From contig QHYE01000006.1 of NCBI GenBank assembly GCA_003224055.1, positions 1 to 64,000 on the forward strand: a stretch of DNA of 64,000 bases, read 5' to 3'. The translations under genes were made by a program, and so were the position numbers. The notes beneath the pieces were generated by a model that searched no databases, was not told the origin of the DNA, and saw nothing but the letters and a program-made list of their open reading frames with translations. How positions within the stretch are numbered: the stretch's first letter is position 1; each line of letters opens with the position of its first letter. Shown in pieces: positions 52,946-62,373 of the stretch. This stretch comes from Acidobacteriota bacterium. GTDB taxonomy: Bacteria > Acidobacteriota > Terriglobia > Acidiferrales > UBA7541.

Positions 52946-54979
52946 CTAGTGAATATAAGCTCCCGATGGCAGTAGATACTGCACCGGCCAAATCTCCCGC
53001 TCCTGCTGGACGATTTCAGACCATTTCAAGACTTTCCCATCTGGTTGGGGCAGGAGCTTAATCCCGGGCAGTGTCTCCGCAACAGCGCTCGCGAGCGTGA
53101 AGGCATGGCCGGCGGCAGTTACAGCCACCATTCTTGCACCCAGCTTCTCACCGGAAAACCGACTTGCGATTTCTGCGTCCTCAATCATTTGTAGAAAATA
53201 CGGCCGGCCGATCAAAAGAGAGTTGTAAACATGGTTTGCCAACACGCCCGAAATCGAATTGACATAAGCATGATCAAAATCCAGCGTACCCAACGCCGGG
53301 TCATCCGGCGAAACCGCCGTGTATGGCATACGCGTCTCCCCGAGGCCACGGAAATCAAATGAAACAATATCGTAGCCCCCATCCACATATTTCTTGATTT
53401 CAGGCCAGTCGTCCGCAGTCGCTTTTCCGCTCTCGCGGAACCACAATAGGAGTGCTCGTTTGCCGGCGGAGGACTTGTGAAAATGCAGCAGCGGCATTTC
53501 AAGCAACTTGCTGTGGCGCAGCATATAGCGGTCAATCGTCACGCTGTCCGATTTTGAACTCCCCATGGCTTCCCAGCTAATCTGCTCTTTTCTGGGCGGG
53601 ACACCGGCATATTCGCTGACGTGCCACTGTTTCACTCCGCTGTATTTGTCGCCGTAATATTCCTTCGCGAGGCTGTGTCCCCGTCCCGTTTTGTGCTCGT
53701 CGTAATACTCTCGGATCACCGACATCAAAGATCTTGCATCGGTGTAATCGAGCATGACCTGGCCCGTTCGGGTGCATTGCAAGTCTTTACTCGCGAGTTC
53801 CTTTACCGGAGGAAGCCCGTGTCGAACCGGTGTCTGATTGAAATGGTCGAGAAAATCGAGCGCAGCCTCTTGGTTCTCCGGGGAGAATTGATGGGTGTGA
53901 TAGCCTTCGACCAGGGCAATTCGGTCTCCGTGGTCGAACCGCTCGTACAGCCTTCGCACTTCGCGGACGGTTTTGCGCGTGCCTTCAATGGGGAAAAAAT
54001 CGAGCACCGCGGCAGCCACCATTACGGGCCGCGGATACATCAGCAGCAGCAATCCGGGATGATCCACACCATTTGAAATCATGCCAAACAAATCCTGCTC
54101 GGGATCGCTGTCGGGGTCTGCAAAAATGCGGTTAGAAATCCTCATCGGCAGCGCGCTGATATAGCACGAAGGCACGGCCACTTTAATGCGTTCATCGAGA
54201 GCGGCTATGAGCGTAGCCTGGAAGCCGCCGCCGCTCGTCCCGGTGATGCTGATTCGTTCGCCGTCAACTTCAGGGCGCGTGAGCAGATAATCGACCGCGC
54301 GTATGCCATCCCATATTTCCCAGCGGGCAAGATTTGCTCCGGCCAGATAGGCCAGGTTCCCCATCACCGCATGTTCGCCGCAGATCAGGTTATAGCGGCT
54401 CTTACCTGTAGTCGGATCCCAGAATTGGCTGCGTTCTCCTTGTCCGACGGGATCCCAGGAGATCACGACATACCCTCGCCCCGCCAATCTTTGGCTCAGC
54501 GACTGATAGTGGAATTTTCCATCGGTTGCATGACCCGCAGGCACCAGCACGGCAGGATGCTTCCTGGAGTGATCATCCGGCAGGTAAACGAGCGCAGTGA
54601 CATACACGCCCGGCAAGCTTTGAAAGATCAGTTTTTCAACCGAAAACCCATCCATCTGAATCTTGTCGGTGACGCGCGGATGCAGATCCGTCTTTACCGC
54701 CGGCAAGCCGCCGATCATTTGCAGGAGCTTTTGCCGCAATTCGTGTTGCGCCTTTAGCAATGCTTTCTGGTCATGGATGGCGCCCCAGGCTTTTCGGCGA
54801 TCGTCGTCTTCGCGCCACGCTTGCTCCGCTTGATATTGCAGGAAAGGTGTTATGCGTGGTCCCGGCGGCAAGAGTCGTTCACGGACAAGGAAAGATTGCG
54901 GTGGCGGTGGTTCATCCGCAGCTAGCGCGCGCATGGCAATCGCTCCAGCCAGCACGGCCAGGATACATAGCCGGGTCAT
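52946..54979 (-). CDS. Exported acetyl-xylan-esterase-like alpha/beta hydrolase with a second hydrolase-like domain
   Basis: A 677-residue exported protein (signal LCILAVLAGAIAMRALAA). The first hydrolase domain (about 90-390) has VLVPAGHATDGK, WDPVGQGERSQFWDP and the nucleophile elbow GTSGGGFQ, with a GYHTHQFSPEN segment carrying the likely catalytic His; it resembles AXE1-type esterases. A second alpha/beta-hydrolase-like domain follows (about 430-677: IVSFDFRGLGETRMPYT) but its elbow reads VTAAGHAF without a clear Ser, so it may be inactive. It probably removes acyl groups from polysaccharide. ATG 54979 has GAGG 4-8 nt upstream. Confidence 0.8.
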   Translation of the reverse strand: MTRLCILAVLAGAIAMRALAADEPPPPQSFLVRERLLPPGPRITPFLQYQAEQAWREDDDRRKAWGAIHDQKALLKAQHELRQKLLQMIGGLPAVKTDLHPRVTDKIQMDGFSVEKLIFQSLPGVYVTALVYLPDDHSRKHPAVLVPAGHATDGKFHYQSLSQRLAGRGYVVISWDPVGQGERSQFWDPTTGKSRYNLICGEHAVMGNLAYLAGANLARWEIWDGIRAVDYLLTRPEVDGERISITGTSGGGFQATLIAALDERIKVAVPSCYISALPMRISNRIFADPDSDPEQDLFGMISNGVDHPGLLLLMYPRPVMVAAAVLDFFPIEGTRKTVREVRRLYERFDHGDRIALVEGYHTHQFSPENQEAALDFLDHFNQTPVRHGLPPVKELASKDLQCTRTGQVMLDYTDARSLMSVIREYYDEHKTGRGHSLAKEYYGDKYSGVKQWHVSEYAGVPPRKEQISWEAMGSSKSDSVTIDRYMLRHSKLLEMPLLHFHKSSAGKRALLLWFRESGKATADDWPEIKKYVDGGYDIVSFDFRGLGETRMPYTAVSPDDPALGTLDFDHAYVNSISGVLANHVYNSLLIGRPYFLQMIEDAEIASRFSGEKLGARMVAVTAAGHAFTLASAVAETLPGIKLLPQPDGKVLKWSEIVQQEREIWPVQYLLPSGAYIH

Positions 54980-55053
54980 CCTTCCTCTTTGCATCCCGCT
55001 TGTGTACTCAATGGATCGCCATCTTCCCTGGCCGCAACGAAAGACGAAATAAC

Positions 55054-56523
55054 TCACGGCGTTTTTACCGTGAGCGACCCCATGCGGTACCAGCCGTCAT
55101 CTTGCCGGCCTTCTATCGCGAAGCGAATCGCCGGTTGCTCTGTTCTTGGATCCAGCATCGCTAGCCGGAAATCGTAAGTATCTGGTGCCAGATTTTCAGG
55201 GACGTACAGCGTGCCGTCGAATACCGCATCTCCTGGAAGCCATTTCCGAACGTCCACCGGAACTCGAATGACCGTCGCGGTTTTGGAAGATCGCAGCTCC
55301 ACGGCTAGCGAGAATTCCCTGTAAATGGGCGCGACCCCCGCGTTCAGCCACCACATGTGAATTGGCATCATCGAGCCCGCAGTCACCGCCTTCGGGTATT
55401 CCAATCGGCGCAAAATAAAACGGTACCCCATCTTCTTCTGAAAGCTTTCGAATTGACCTTTCCATTCGGACGGAATCGGTGCGGACTTTATGTTCACGGA
55501 GCTCACATGCCAGCGCAGCGCTTGCTCCAGAATATAGTCAAGGTCGTAGCCTTTCTCTTTCCAACCCGCAACCGTGAAGCAAGTCTCCAGCGAGACCGGA
55601 CTGCGCTGCCAAAAGTCCTGAATCCCGGCACGCACCACCTGTTGCGGATAAACCTCAAGCATCTCCGCCGGAAAATATTCGTTGTCGGAGTTTGTGCGCA
55701 TGTCGCCCAGACAATCCAGCCTCCACCCCGCGCCATGTTCCGTACCGTAAGTGAGCGCCTGTTGCTCGTCAAAGTTCATGAGCAAGGGCGTGCGCCGAAA
55801 CGCTTCGAGCCAAATATCAATAAGCTCCTTTTGGTAAGCAAACGCCGGCATATACGGACTCCAACCCTCTCCCCAATAGCCCACAGACGAAATATCTACG
55901 CTGTCTAAATACGGATTCCCGTCGTATCGTTTTCCGGCCTGAGCCACAAGCTCGCCCCAGTACTTGCGAAATAGCGCGTCGCTAAAATCCGGCTGCCAGA
56001 TCCCTCCGTCCTTATCGGTCGGTTTGTTGGCGCGCCGCGCGCCCGAGTTCCGATACCAATCAGGGAGAGGGTCCTGATTGGAGTATGGCATCAGGCGAAT
56101 CGCGAGCGTTTGTCCATGCGCTCGAGCTTCTTCCAGCGCCAGATCTACAATTTCCCAATGAAACTTGCCCAGCTCTGGCTCAAGAACGTTCCAATACCAG
56201 CGGCAATACGAGATGGAGGTCTCAGGAAAATCCGGCTTCGTCGGCGCTTGCGGCAGCTTTGTGACTGGCCCGACTTCAGACCACTTCAAAGGAGGATTAG
56301 GCACTTGCCCGTTGAATCTCTGAAAGGTGGTAATCCCCATTCCGGGATTGACAAGCACGTCGTGGATTTCCTTCGGCCGAACCACGACGATATTTGCCTG
56401 ATTTGACTGCGCAAATCCTTGATGCCCAGTTGCCAATACTAGTAGGGTTCCAATGCAGCAGTTTCTCATCATTGCTCGTGCGCGGTGTTTGCATAACCCG
56501 AATCTTTTTGGTGATCGAAACAT
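55054..56523 (-). CDS. Exported TIM-barrel protein (DUF4832/beta-galactosidase-like)
   Basis: A 489-residue exported protein (signal MRNCCIGTLLVLATGHQGFAQ). The main part reads like a TIM-barrel glycosidase of the GH42/DUF4832 kind: GMGITTFQRFNG, SISYCRWYWNVLEPELGKFHWE, LAIRLMPYSNQDPLPDWYR, DISSVGYWGEGWSPY (a Glu in the acid/base position) and a C-terminal beta domain. The activity is unproven. ATG 56523 has GGAGAG 7 nt upstream; ATG 56538 would be five residues longer. It lies 74 nt before the hydrolase gene and after the PQQ gene. Confidence 0.75.
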   Translation of the reverse strand: MFRSPKRFGLCKHRARAMMRNCCIGTLLVLATGHQGFAQSNQANIVVVRPKEIHDVLVNPGMGITTFQRFNGQVPNPPLKWSEVGPVTKLPQAPTKPDFPETSISYCRWYWNVLEPELGKFHWEIVDLALEEARAHGQTLAIRLMPYSNQDPLPDWYRNSGARRANKPTDKDGGIWQPDFSDALFRKYWGELVAQAGKRYDGNPYLDSVDISSVGYWGEGWSPYMPAFAYQKELIDIWLEAFRRTPLLMNFDEQQALTYGTEHGAGWRLDCLGDMRTNSDNEYFPAEMLEVYPQQVVRAGIQDFWQRSPVSLETCFTVAGWKEKGYDLDYILEQALRWHVSSVNIKSAPIPSEWKGQFESFQKKMGYRFILRRLEYPKAVTAGSMMPIHMWWLNAGVAPIYREFSLAVELRSSKTATVIRVPVDVRKWLPGDAVFDGTLYVPENLAPDTYDFRLAMLDPRTEQPAIRFAIEGRQDDGWYRMGSLTVKTP

Positions 56524-56606
56524 TTCTGAGCTCTCCATTCACGGCAGGCGGCTCAGCAACGCCGCCTCGGGCTACGCTTCCTTCAAATCGTGATTGTTCG
56601 CTTCGA

Positions 56607-58484
56607 CTAATCCGGGAGCGCAAACGCCACCAGTGCGTCGGACACTTTCCCTCTAAAATATCCGCCTCCTCCGGCGGCGATCACAACGAACTGCTTGCCG
56701 CTCTTCTTGCCCATGTATGTTATCGGAGTGGCGTGCGCACTTGCTTCGAGGTCGGCGGTCCACAGTTGCTCTCCGGTTTTCGCATCGAATGCTCGGAAAC
56801 GGCTGTCGGTCGTCGCCCCAATAAATACCACTCCACGGGAGGTCACGATCGAGCCCCCAAGGTTAGGCGTTCCAGTTATCGTCTTCAACCCATCTACAAC
56901 CCCAAGTGGCACCTTCCAAGCGATCTCTCCCTTGTTCACATCCACGGCATTGAGCGTTCCCCAAGGCGGCTTCTGGCATGGCCACTGGTTCTGGTCCCAG
57001 AAGCGGGCGTACTCGCCTTCTTTGGACCCTCTCCGATATTGCTCCGGTGCGTCTGCGGCCTGCGGTTCCATCGCTCCAACGGCTCCCAACTCATTTGCAT
57101 TGACAAACAAATAGCCGGAGGCACGATCAAAAGAAGCGCCGGACCAGTTCCCTCCGCCCAATGTGCCGGGGACTACCAATGTCATCTTGCGGCCGTAGGG
57201 CGTATACATTCCATGATTCTCGAGCGAATGAAACAGCTCAGTGCAATAGCGATTGGACTCCGGCGTTCCATTGCTGATCTCCGTTTCGCTGAACGACTGT
57301 CGCACGAGAGGCGGCGGCTTGACTGCGAATGGCTGTGTCGGCCAGGCGGCTTCGCCGGGCACGTCGCTCTTGGGAACCGGGCGCTCCTCCACCGGAAACA
57401 ACGGTTTTCCCGTGAGCCGGTCGAGAATAAATACAAATCCCATCTTGGTCACTTGCGCAATCGCAGGAATTTTCCGGCCATTCCGCCGCACCGTGATCAG
57501 CACGGGCTGCGCGGGCATATCGTAATCCCAAATATCGTGATGCACCATTTGGTAGTACCAGACGAGTTTGCCGCTGGCAGCCTCAAGCGCTACCAGGCAG
57601 TTGCTGAATAGATCGAGGCCCTTGCGGTCTGCGCCATAAAAGTCGTAAGAAGCTGAGCCGATCGGCAGAAAAATTAAGCCGCGCTCAACGTCTACACTCA
57701 TAAGCGACCAGACATTCGCGCCGGTGCGATCTTTCCATGCATCTCTCTCCCAACTCTCGTGTCCGGTTTCTCCTGCTTGGGGGATCGTGTGAAAAGTCCA
57801 GGCGAGCCTGCCCGAGCGGATATCGAAAGCGCGCACCACACCACTGGGTCCTCTGGGAGGATATTCCGGAACAGCTGCTCCCGTAATGACCAGATCTTGG
57901 TAGATGGCCGGAGGAGACGTCACCGAATATTCCGCACCAGGGTAGGCGTCCGCAATTCCTGCGCGCAGATCGACCGTGCCGTCTTTTCCAAAATCTCTGC
58001 ATGGCTTGCCGGTCCTCGCTTCCAGCGCGATCAAGCGCCCATCGAAAGTCCCGTACAGAATTCGGCGGTCATCTCCTGTCTTGCTTTGCCAGTAGGCGAC
58101 CCCACGGTGCTGGAAGAACTGCCGCGGGCCCGCGCTTCCGGCTTGCGGGTCAAACTGCCATATCTCTTGTCCACTCTCCGCATTGAGCGCGATCACGCGA
58201 TTGGAAGGCGTAGACAAATAGAGCGTGTCGTCAATCACCAGTGGCGTGGATTCAAACGGCGCGACGCGATGCCGGTCTGTGCCGTTGCCCATGCGGTCGG
58301 CCTCTCCGATGTGATACGTCCACGCCCTTTTCAAGTTTCCGACGTTCTGGCGATTGATCTGTCGGAGCAGCGAGGATCGCGTTCCACCGGCGTCACCGCC
58401 ATAGAACCGCCATTCTTGCGCGGAGACTGCCGATGAGAGCGCCAGTAGGAAAACGAGCCTGCTTACCCTAGTTGGGTTGATCAT
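56607..58484 (-). CDS. Exported PQQ-dependent dehydrogenase (quinoprotein)
   Basis: A 625-residue eight-bladed propeller quinoprotein with a signal peptide (VFLLALSSAVSAQ). Typical motifs: EWRFYGGDAGGTRSS at the start, repeated blade ends of the type VIALNAESGQEIWQFD, YYQMVHHDIWDYDMPAQPVL, and GTPNLGGSIVTSRGVVFIGATTDSRFRAFDAKTGEQLW. It oxidises an alcohol or sugar in the periplasm, passing electrons to quinone or cytochrome; the substrate is unknown. ATG 58484 (AAAGGA 8 nt upstream) is preferred over ATG 58490. No cytochrome c domain is attached, and no PQQ synthesis genes are in the window. Confidence 0.9.
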   Translation of the reverse strand: MINPTRVSRLVFLLALSSAVSAQEWRFYGGDAGGTRSSLLRQINRQNVGNLKRAWTYHIGEADRMGNGTDRHRVAPFESTPLVIDDTLYLSTPSNRVIALNAESGQEIWQFDPQAGSAGPRQFFQHRGVAYWQSKTGDDRRILYGTFDGRLIALEARTGKPCRDFGKDGTVDLRAGIADAYPGAEYSVTSPPAIYQDLVITGAAVPEYPPRGPSGVVRAFDIRSGRLAWTFHTIPQAGETGHESWERDAWKDRTGANVWSLMSVDVERGLIFLPIGSASYDFYGADRKGLDLFSNCLVALEAASGKLVWYYQMVHHDIWDYDMPAQPVLITVRRNGRKIPAIAQVTKMGFVFILDRLTGKPLFPVEERPVPKSDVPGEAAWPTQPFAVKPPPLVRQSFSETEISNGTPESNRYCTELFHSLENHGMYTPYGRKMTLVVPGTLGGGNWSGASFDRASGYLFVNANELGAVGAMEPQAADAPEQYRRGSKEGEYARFWDQNQWPCQKPPWGTLNAVDVNKGEIAWKVPLGVVDGLKTITGTPNLGGSIVTSRGVVFIGATTDSRFRAFDAKTGEQLWTADLEASAHATPITYMGKKSGKQFVVIAAGGGGYFRGKVSDALVAFALPD

Positions 58485-58645
58485 CCACATTTTCCTTTGC
58501 GCGCCGGGCCCTGATTCCACCGGACCGCAATAACTCCTACACGTTCCCGAGTCGAATCTCCTCCGCTAAATGTTCGCTGCCGCGAAGAGGCAGCGCCATT
58601 GATCCAATCGAACGCGCTAGAGACTTATTGAAGTTCTGGCTGAAT

Positions 58646-60376
58646 TCAGTTGGAAGTCCGGTAGACGGTCTTACCCGCCACGATGGTCCACAACACTTTG
58701 GCATCGCGCATCTCTTCCGGGCTGACGGTGAGCACGTCGCGATCAATTAGAATCAGGTCAGCGCGCTTGCCCGGCGCGATGGTTCCGATACTGTCGAGAA
58801 GATTCATGGCGCGAGCAGAGTTTCGCGTGTACGCGTAAAACATCGCTTCGCGTGGCATGTCCTGGGAGGCGTCCAGGACGCCTTCAGGACCTTTGCGGGT
58901 TTCCGCCTGATAAACTGCCAAGAACACATTTGCACTGGACACCGGCCAGTCGCTGGCTCCGGAAATGACGCCGCCGTTGTCCAGGATCGACCGCGCCGGA
59001 TACTGCCACTTGTACACTTCCGAGTCCAGATACGGTTTCACGATTTCAATCGTGTCCGTTCCCGCGCTGGCCCACAGGAGCTGCAGCGCGCTGATGACCC
59101 CGAGTTCGCGAAAGCGCGGAAAGTCCTCTGGAGCTACGAACTGCTCGTGGGTGAGCGTATGCGGCAGCCCGGAATTTCCGTTGGCCTTCCGCGCAGCCGC
59201 AATTCCGGAAAGCGCCGCCTTGACCGCGCCGTCACCCAGCGCGTGCACGTGGATAATCAGGCCCTGTTTGTCTGCCGCGACGCACAACTCGGCAAATTTC
59301 TTCGGGTCGAAGAGCAAATCACCGTTGCGCCCCGTGTTTTTGTAAGGTTTTGTTAGGTTGGCCGTCTGCGATGGGTATTCGACGACTCCGTCGGCAAAAA
59401 GTTTAATGCCGGTAATGTAGAGATTGTGGACGTTCTTGTAGGCTTCGCGGGTTCTCTGCACTCCAGCGAGTTCGGCCCCGGGGTCTTTCGCAAAAACTTG
59501 TGGGAACGCCACGACTTGAGAAATAAGCTCGCTATGATCGGCAAGGAGTTTGTAAGCCTTCAAGACATCCTCATTGGCAAGGGGATCAAGCCAGGACGTG
59601 ATGCCGAGGCTGTAGTTGTATTGCAGCGCTGCACGGCCGGAGGCGAGAAGCCGGTCATCCGTGGCTTTCGGCAGCAGCCGATCGATTTTTTCCATCCCGG
59701 CATCCACGACAAAGCCATTGGGCTCGGAATCTTTGCCCACGCCGTAATAACTGCGCTCGCCTTCGCTAAGCTTCTTCAGATATTCGCTGGTGATGCCGGC
59801 GCGCTTCAGTAGCGCGCGATTTGCCCAGCCCGTGTGGCCATCCATGCCGCTCAACAACACCGGCTGATTGGCGTAGACGCCGGCGCTGAACTTGGCATTG
59901 AGCTCATCGGTGTGCGACCAAAATTCGAGAGGAAGGCCCAGGATTTGTAGAATTTCACCGCGTATACCACGCCCCGACGTCTTGGCTTCAGCAACAAAAG
60001 TAACCAGCTCGTCCATCGTTTTTACTTTTTCGCTGGCATCGGCGGAAATCAGGGCCATGCCTCCCATCAACGAGTGACTATGGGAATCGATGAATCCTGG
60101 GAATAGAGATTTGCCGTGAAGATCCACACGCTCCGCATTCGGAGAAACGGATTTGGCAACTTCCGGGAGATTTCCAACGGCCACAATTTTATCGTCTCGA
60201 ATCGCAACAGCGGAGGCGTAAGGATTCTGCGGATCACCCGTGAAAATCTTGGCATCAAAAAATATCCGCTCACTGCCACTACCCTGTGCCCGAGCCGGGG
60301 AGCCCTGAAGACCGAACGGCAAGAGGACAATTAAAACGTACGCAAATCGAACAAAAACAAGCCAGAATCTATTCAC
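58646..60376 (-). CDS. Exported amidohydrolase_3-family protein (YtcJ-like)
   Basis: A 576-residue metal-dependent amidohydrolase with a signal peptide (LVFVRFAYVLIVLLPFGLQ ... ARAQ). Features: IFFDAKIFTGDPQNPYASAVA, FPGFIDSHSHSLMGGM (metal ligands), MDGHTGWANRALL, IIHVHALGDGAV, THEQFVAPEDFPRF and VISGASDWPVSS near the end. YtcJ-type enzymes hydrolyse amide-linked compounds, but the substrate here is unknown. It is the first gene of the PQQ-DUF4832-esterase run on the minus strand, with a 161-nt gap to the PQQ gene. Confidence 0.85.
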   Translation of the reverse strand: MNRFWLVFVRFAYVLIVLLPFGLQGSPARAQGSGSERIFFDAKIFTGDPQNPYASAVAIRDDKIVAVGNLPEVAKSVSPNAERVDLHGKSLFPGFIDSHSHSLMGGMALISADASEKVKTMDELVTFVAEAKTSGRGIRGEILQILGLPLEFWSHTDELNAKFSAGVYANQPVLLSGMDGHTGWANRALLKRAGITSEYLKKLSEGERSYYGVGKDSEPNGFVVDAGMEKIDRLLPKATDDRLLASGRAALQYNYSLGITSWLDPLANEDVLKAYKLLADHSELISQVVAFPQVFAKDPGAELAGVQRTREAYKNVHNLYITGIKLFADGVVEYPSQTANLTKPYKNTGRNGDLLFDPKKFAELCVAADKQGLIIHVHALGDGAVKAALSGIAAARKANGNSGLPHTLTHEQFVAPEDFPRFRELGVISALQLLWASAGTDTIEIVKPYLDSEVYKWQYPARSILDNGGVISGASDWPVSSANVFLAVYQAETRKGPEGVLDASQDMPREAMFYAYTRNSARAMNLLDSIGTIAPGKRADLILIDRDVLTVSPEEMRDAKVLWTIVAGKTVYRTSN

Positions 60377-60573
60377 GAAGTCATCAGCCTTTCTTTACCG
60401 ATCGAGAGCGGAACTTGCACCTGAGTTGGCACTATTGGACCAGACTCGCGCAAATGAGTCCAGCGAGAGCACTAGCGAATCAGAAGTAATCATAGACGCG
60501 CCATGTTCGATCCCGTGCGACTCCAAATCGTCTTCTTCACGAGCTCGCGCCGGTTCTGTGGCAGAATGCGGTC

Positions 60574-62373
60574 GTGTTCCAATCACTGACAGAGCGCAAG
60601 GAATGGAAGTTCTTCGGCGTCCTGCCGAAGGCGGATCCTTTCCTCGCCACTGCTTGGTGGACGACTCTCCTCCTGAGAGGGATCCTGCCGGCAGCCTTCG
60701 CGATCGCGATGGGCGTGCTCGTCGGCGCCGTGCAACGCGGCGATCCTCTCGCCGATCCGCTCGCATTTGCCGGCTCGATCTTTGTGCTGCTTCAGGTGCT
60801 CAGTCCGATTCATCAGGCGGTCAGCGCCAACCTGGGCGACCGCACTGCCGCATGGCTCTACGACCGGCTCACCGAGGCCTGCGTGCGCCCGCCGGGCATG
60901 GGGCACCTTGAGGATCCTGCGCTCACTAGTGACCTCACCGTCGCACGCGACTTCGACCTCGGGATGACCGGCCCGCCGCTGTCGATCTCCTTGGATTTCA
61001 TTGCGAGCGGCATGGTCGAGATGATCGCCGGTATCGCGTCCGCCGTGATCCTCGCCAGGTACGCTTGGTGGGCGCCGATTGTGCTCGCGGGCGCGTGGCT
61101 GGCGACGCACTGGCTTCTACGCGAGAGCGCGATCTGGCGCGACCGCAACACCGAGGAGGTGCGCGCCGCGCAGCGGGATGCCGACTACGCCTACCGACTG
61201 GCGGTGGACCCACCCGCGAGCAAGGAGCTGCGGTTGTTCGGCCTCGCCGGCTGGACGATTGACCGCTTCGTCGCCAGACGCACTCGCTTGCACGAGCTTC
61301 AGTACGCAGCCACACGCCTGCGCGAGCGGCCTGTCATCTGGAGCATGCTCCTCGTCGTCTCTGCGAACGTCTTGGTGTTCTGGTTACTGGCGACCGCCGC
61401 CGCCGCTGGCCGCATCAGTCTCGGGGAAGTTGTGGTCTACGTGCAGAGTGCCGTCGGCGTGTCGATGATCGAGTTCGGCGGATTCAGTTGGGCGCTCGAC
61501 GGAGCAGCTGCCCCCGTCGCCGCTGTGTTGCGACTCGAGCCGGCCATGCGTCCCGCCGGTGCGCTGCGCTCCGGCAATCGCTCCGCGGACGCGACACCTG
61601 CGCGCGAGATTCGGCTCCGCGATGTCACGTTCGCGTACCCTGCGGGCGTGGCCGTGCTGGAGCACTTCGATCTCACGATTCCCGCCGGTTCGTCGCTCGC
61701 CATCGTTGGACAGAACGGCGCCGGCAAGACCACCATCGCAAAGCTGCTGTGCCGGTTGTACGACCCGCAATCCGGTGCGATTGAAATCGACGGCGTTGAC
61801 ATTCGCGAGCTCGATCTCGCGTCGTGGCGCTCGCGCGTCGCGGCCGTGTTCCAGGACTTCATCCGCCTCGAGCTGCCGCTGCGCGACAATGTGGCGCCGG
61901 CAGGCGCGCCAGACGACGTCGTGCGCGCGGCTCTGGAGTCGGCCGGCGCGACGAAGTTAGCCACACTGGACACGATTCTCGCCCGCGGATACGACGGCGG
62001 CACCGACCTATCGGGCGGCCAATGGCAGCGCGTCGCGCTCGCCCGAGCGCTCGCGGCCGTCACGATGGGCGCCGGCGTGGTGCTGCTTGACGAGCCGACC
62101 GCGCAGCTCGACGTGCGCGGGGAAGCCGAGATCTTTGATCGTTTGCTCACCGCGACGCGGCATTGCACGACGATTCTGATCTCCCATCGTTTTTCTACGG
62201 TCCGGCATGCCGATCGTATCTGCGTGCTCGAGCATGGCCGGGTCATCGAACTCGGCACGCACGACGAGCTGATGGCGCTCGGCGGGCGCTATCGGACGAT
62301 GTTCGATCTGCAGGCGCAGCGTTTCAGCGTCCCAGACGAGGAGGAGGGCACGACCTATGAAGTCCTCTCCTGA
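60574..62373 (+). CDS. ABC exporter half-transporter, first of a pair
   Basis: A 599-residue fused membrane/ATPase protein. Membrane helices span about 25-310; the ATPase domain has Walker A GQNGAGKTT, FQDFIRLELPLRDN (Q-loop), signature LSGGQWQRVALARA, Walker B VVLLDEPTAQLD and LISHRFSTVRHADRI. The sequence is clearly GC-richer than the genes to the left, with many GCG, CGC and CTC codons. GTG 60574 is the likely start, though no ribosome site is strong. Its end overlaps the next transporter by 17 nt, so the two probably form a heterodimeric exporter for a peptide, lipid or drug. Confidence 0.93.
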   Translation: MFQSLTERKEWKFFGVLPKADPFLATAWWTTLLLRGILPAAFAIAMGVLVGAVQRGDPLADPLAFAGSIFVLLQVLSPIHQAVSANLGDRTAAWLYDRLTEACVRPPGMGHLEDPALTSDLTVARDFDLGMTGPPLSISLDFIASGMVEMIAGIASAVILARYAWWAPIVLAGAWLATHWLLRESAIWRDRNTEEVRAAQRDADYAYRLAVDPPASKELRLFGLAGWTIDRFVARRTRLHELQYAATRLRERPVIWSMLLVVSANVLVFWLLATAAAAGRISLGEVVVYVQSAVGVSMIEFGGFSWALDGAAAPVAAVLRLEPAMRPAGALRSGNRSADATPAREIRLRDVTFAYPAGVAVLEHFDLTIPAGSSLAIVGQNGAGKTTIAKLLCRLYDPQSGAIEIDGVDIRELDLASWRSRVAAVFQDFIRLELPLRDNVAPAGAPDDVVRAALESAGATKLATLDTILARGYDGGTDLSGGQWQRVALARALAAVTMGAGVVLLDEPTAQLDVRGEAEIFDRLLTATRHCTTILISHRFSTVRHADRICVLEHGRVIELGTHDELMALGGRYRTMFDLQAQRFSVPDEEEGTTYEVLS

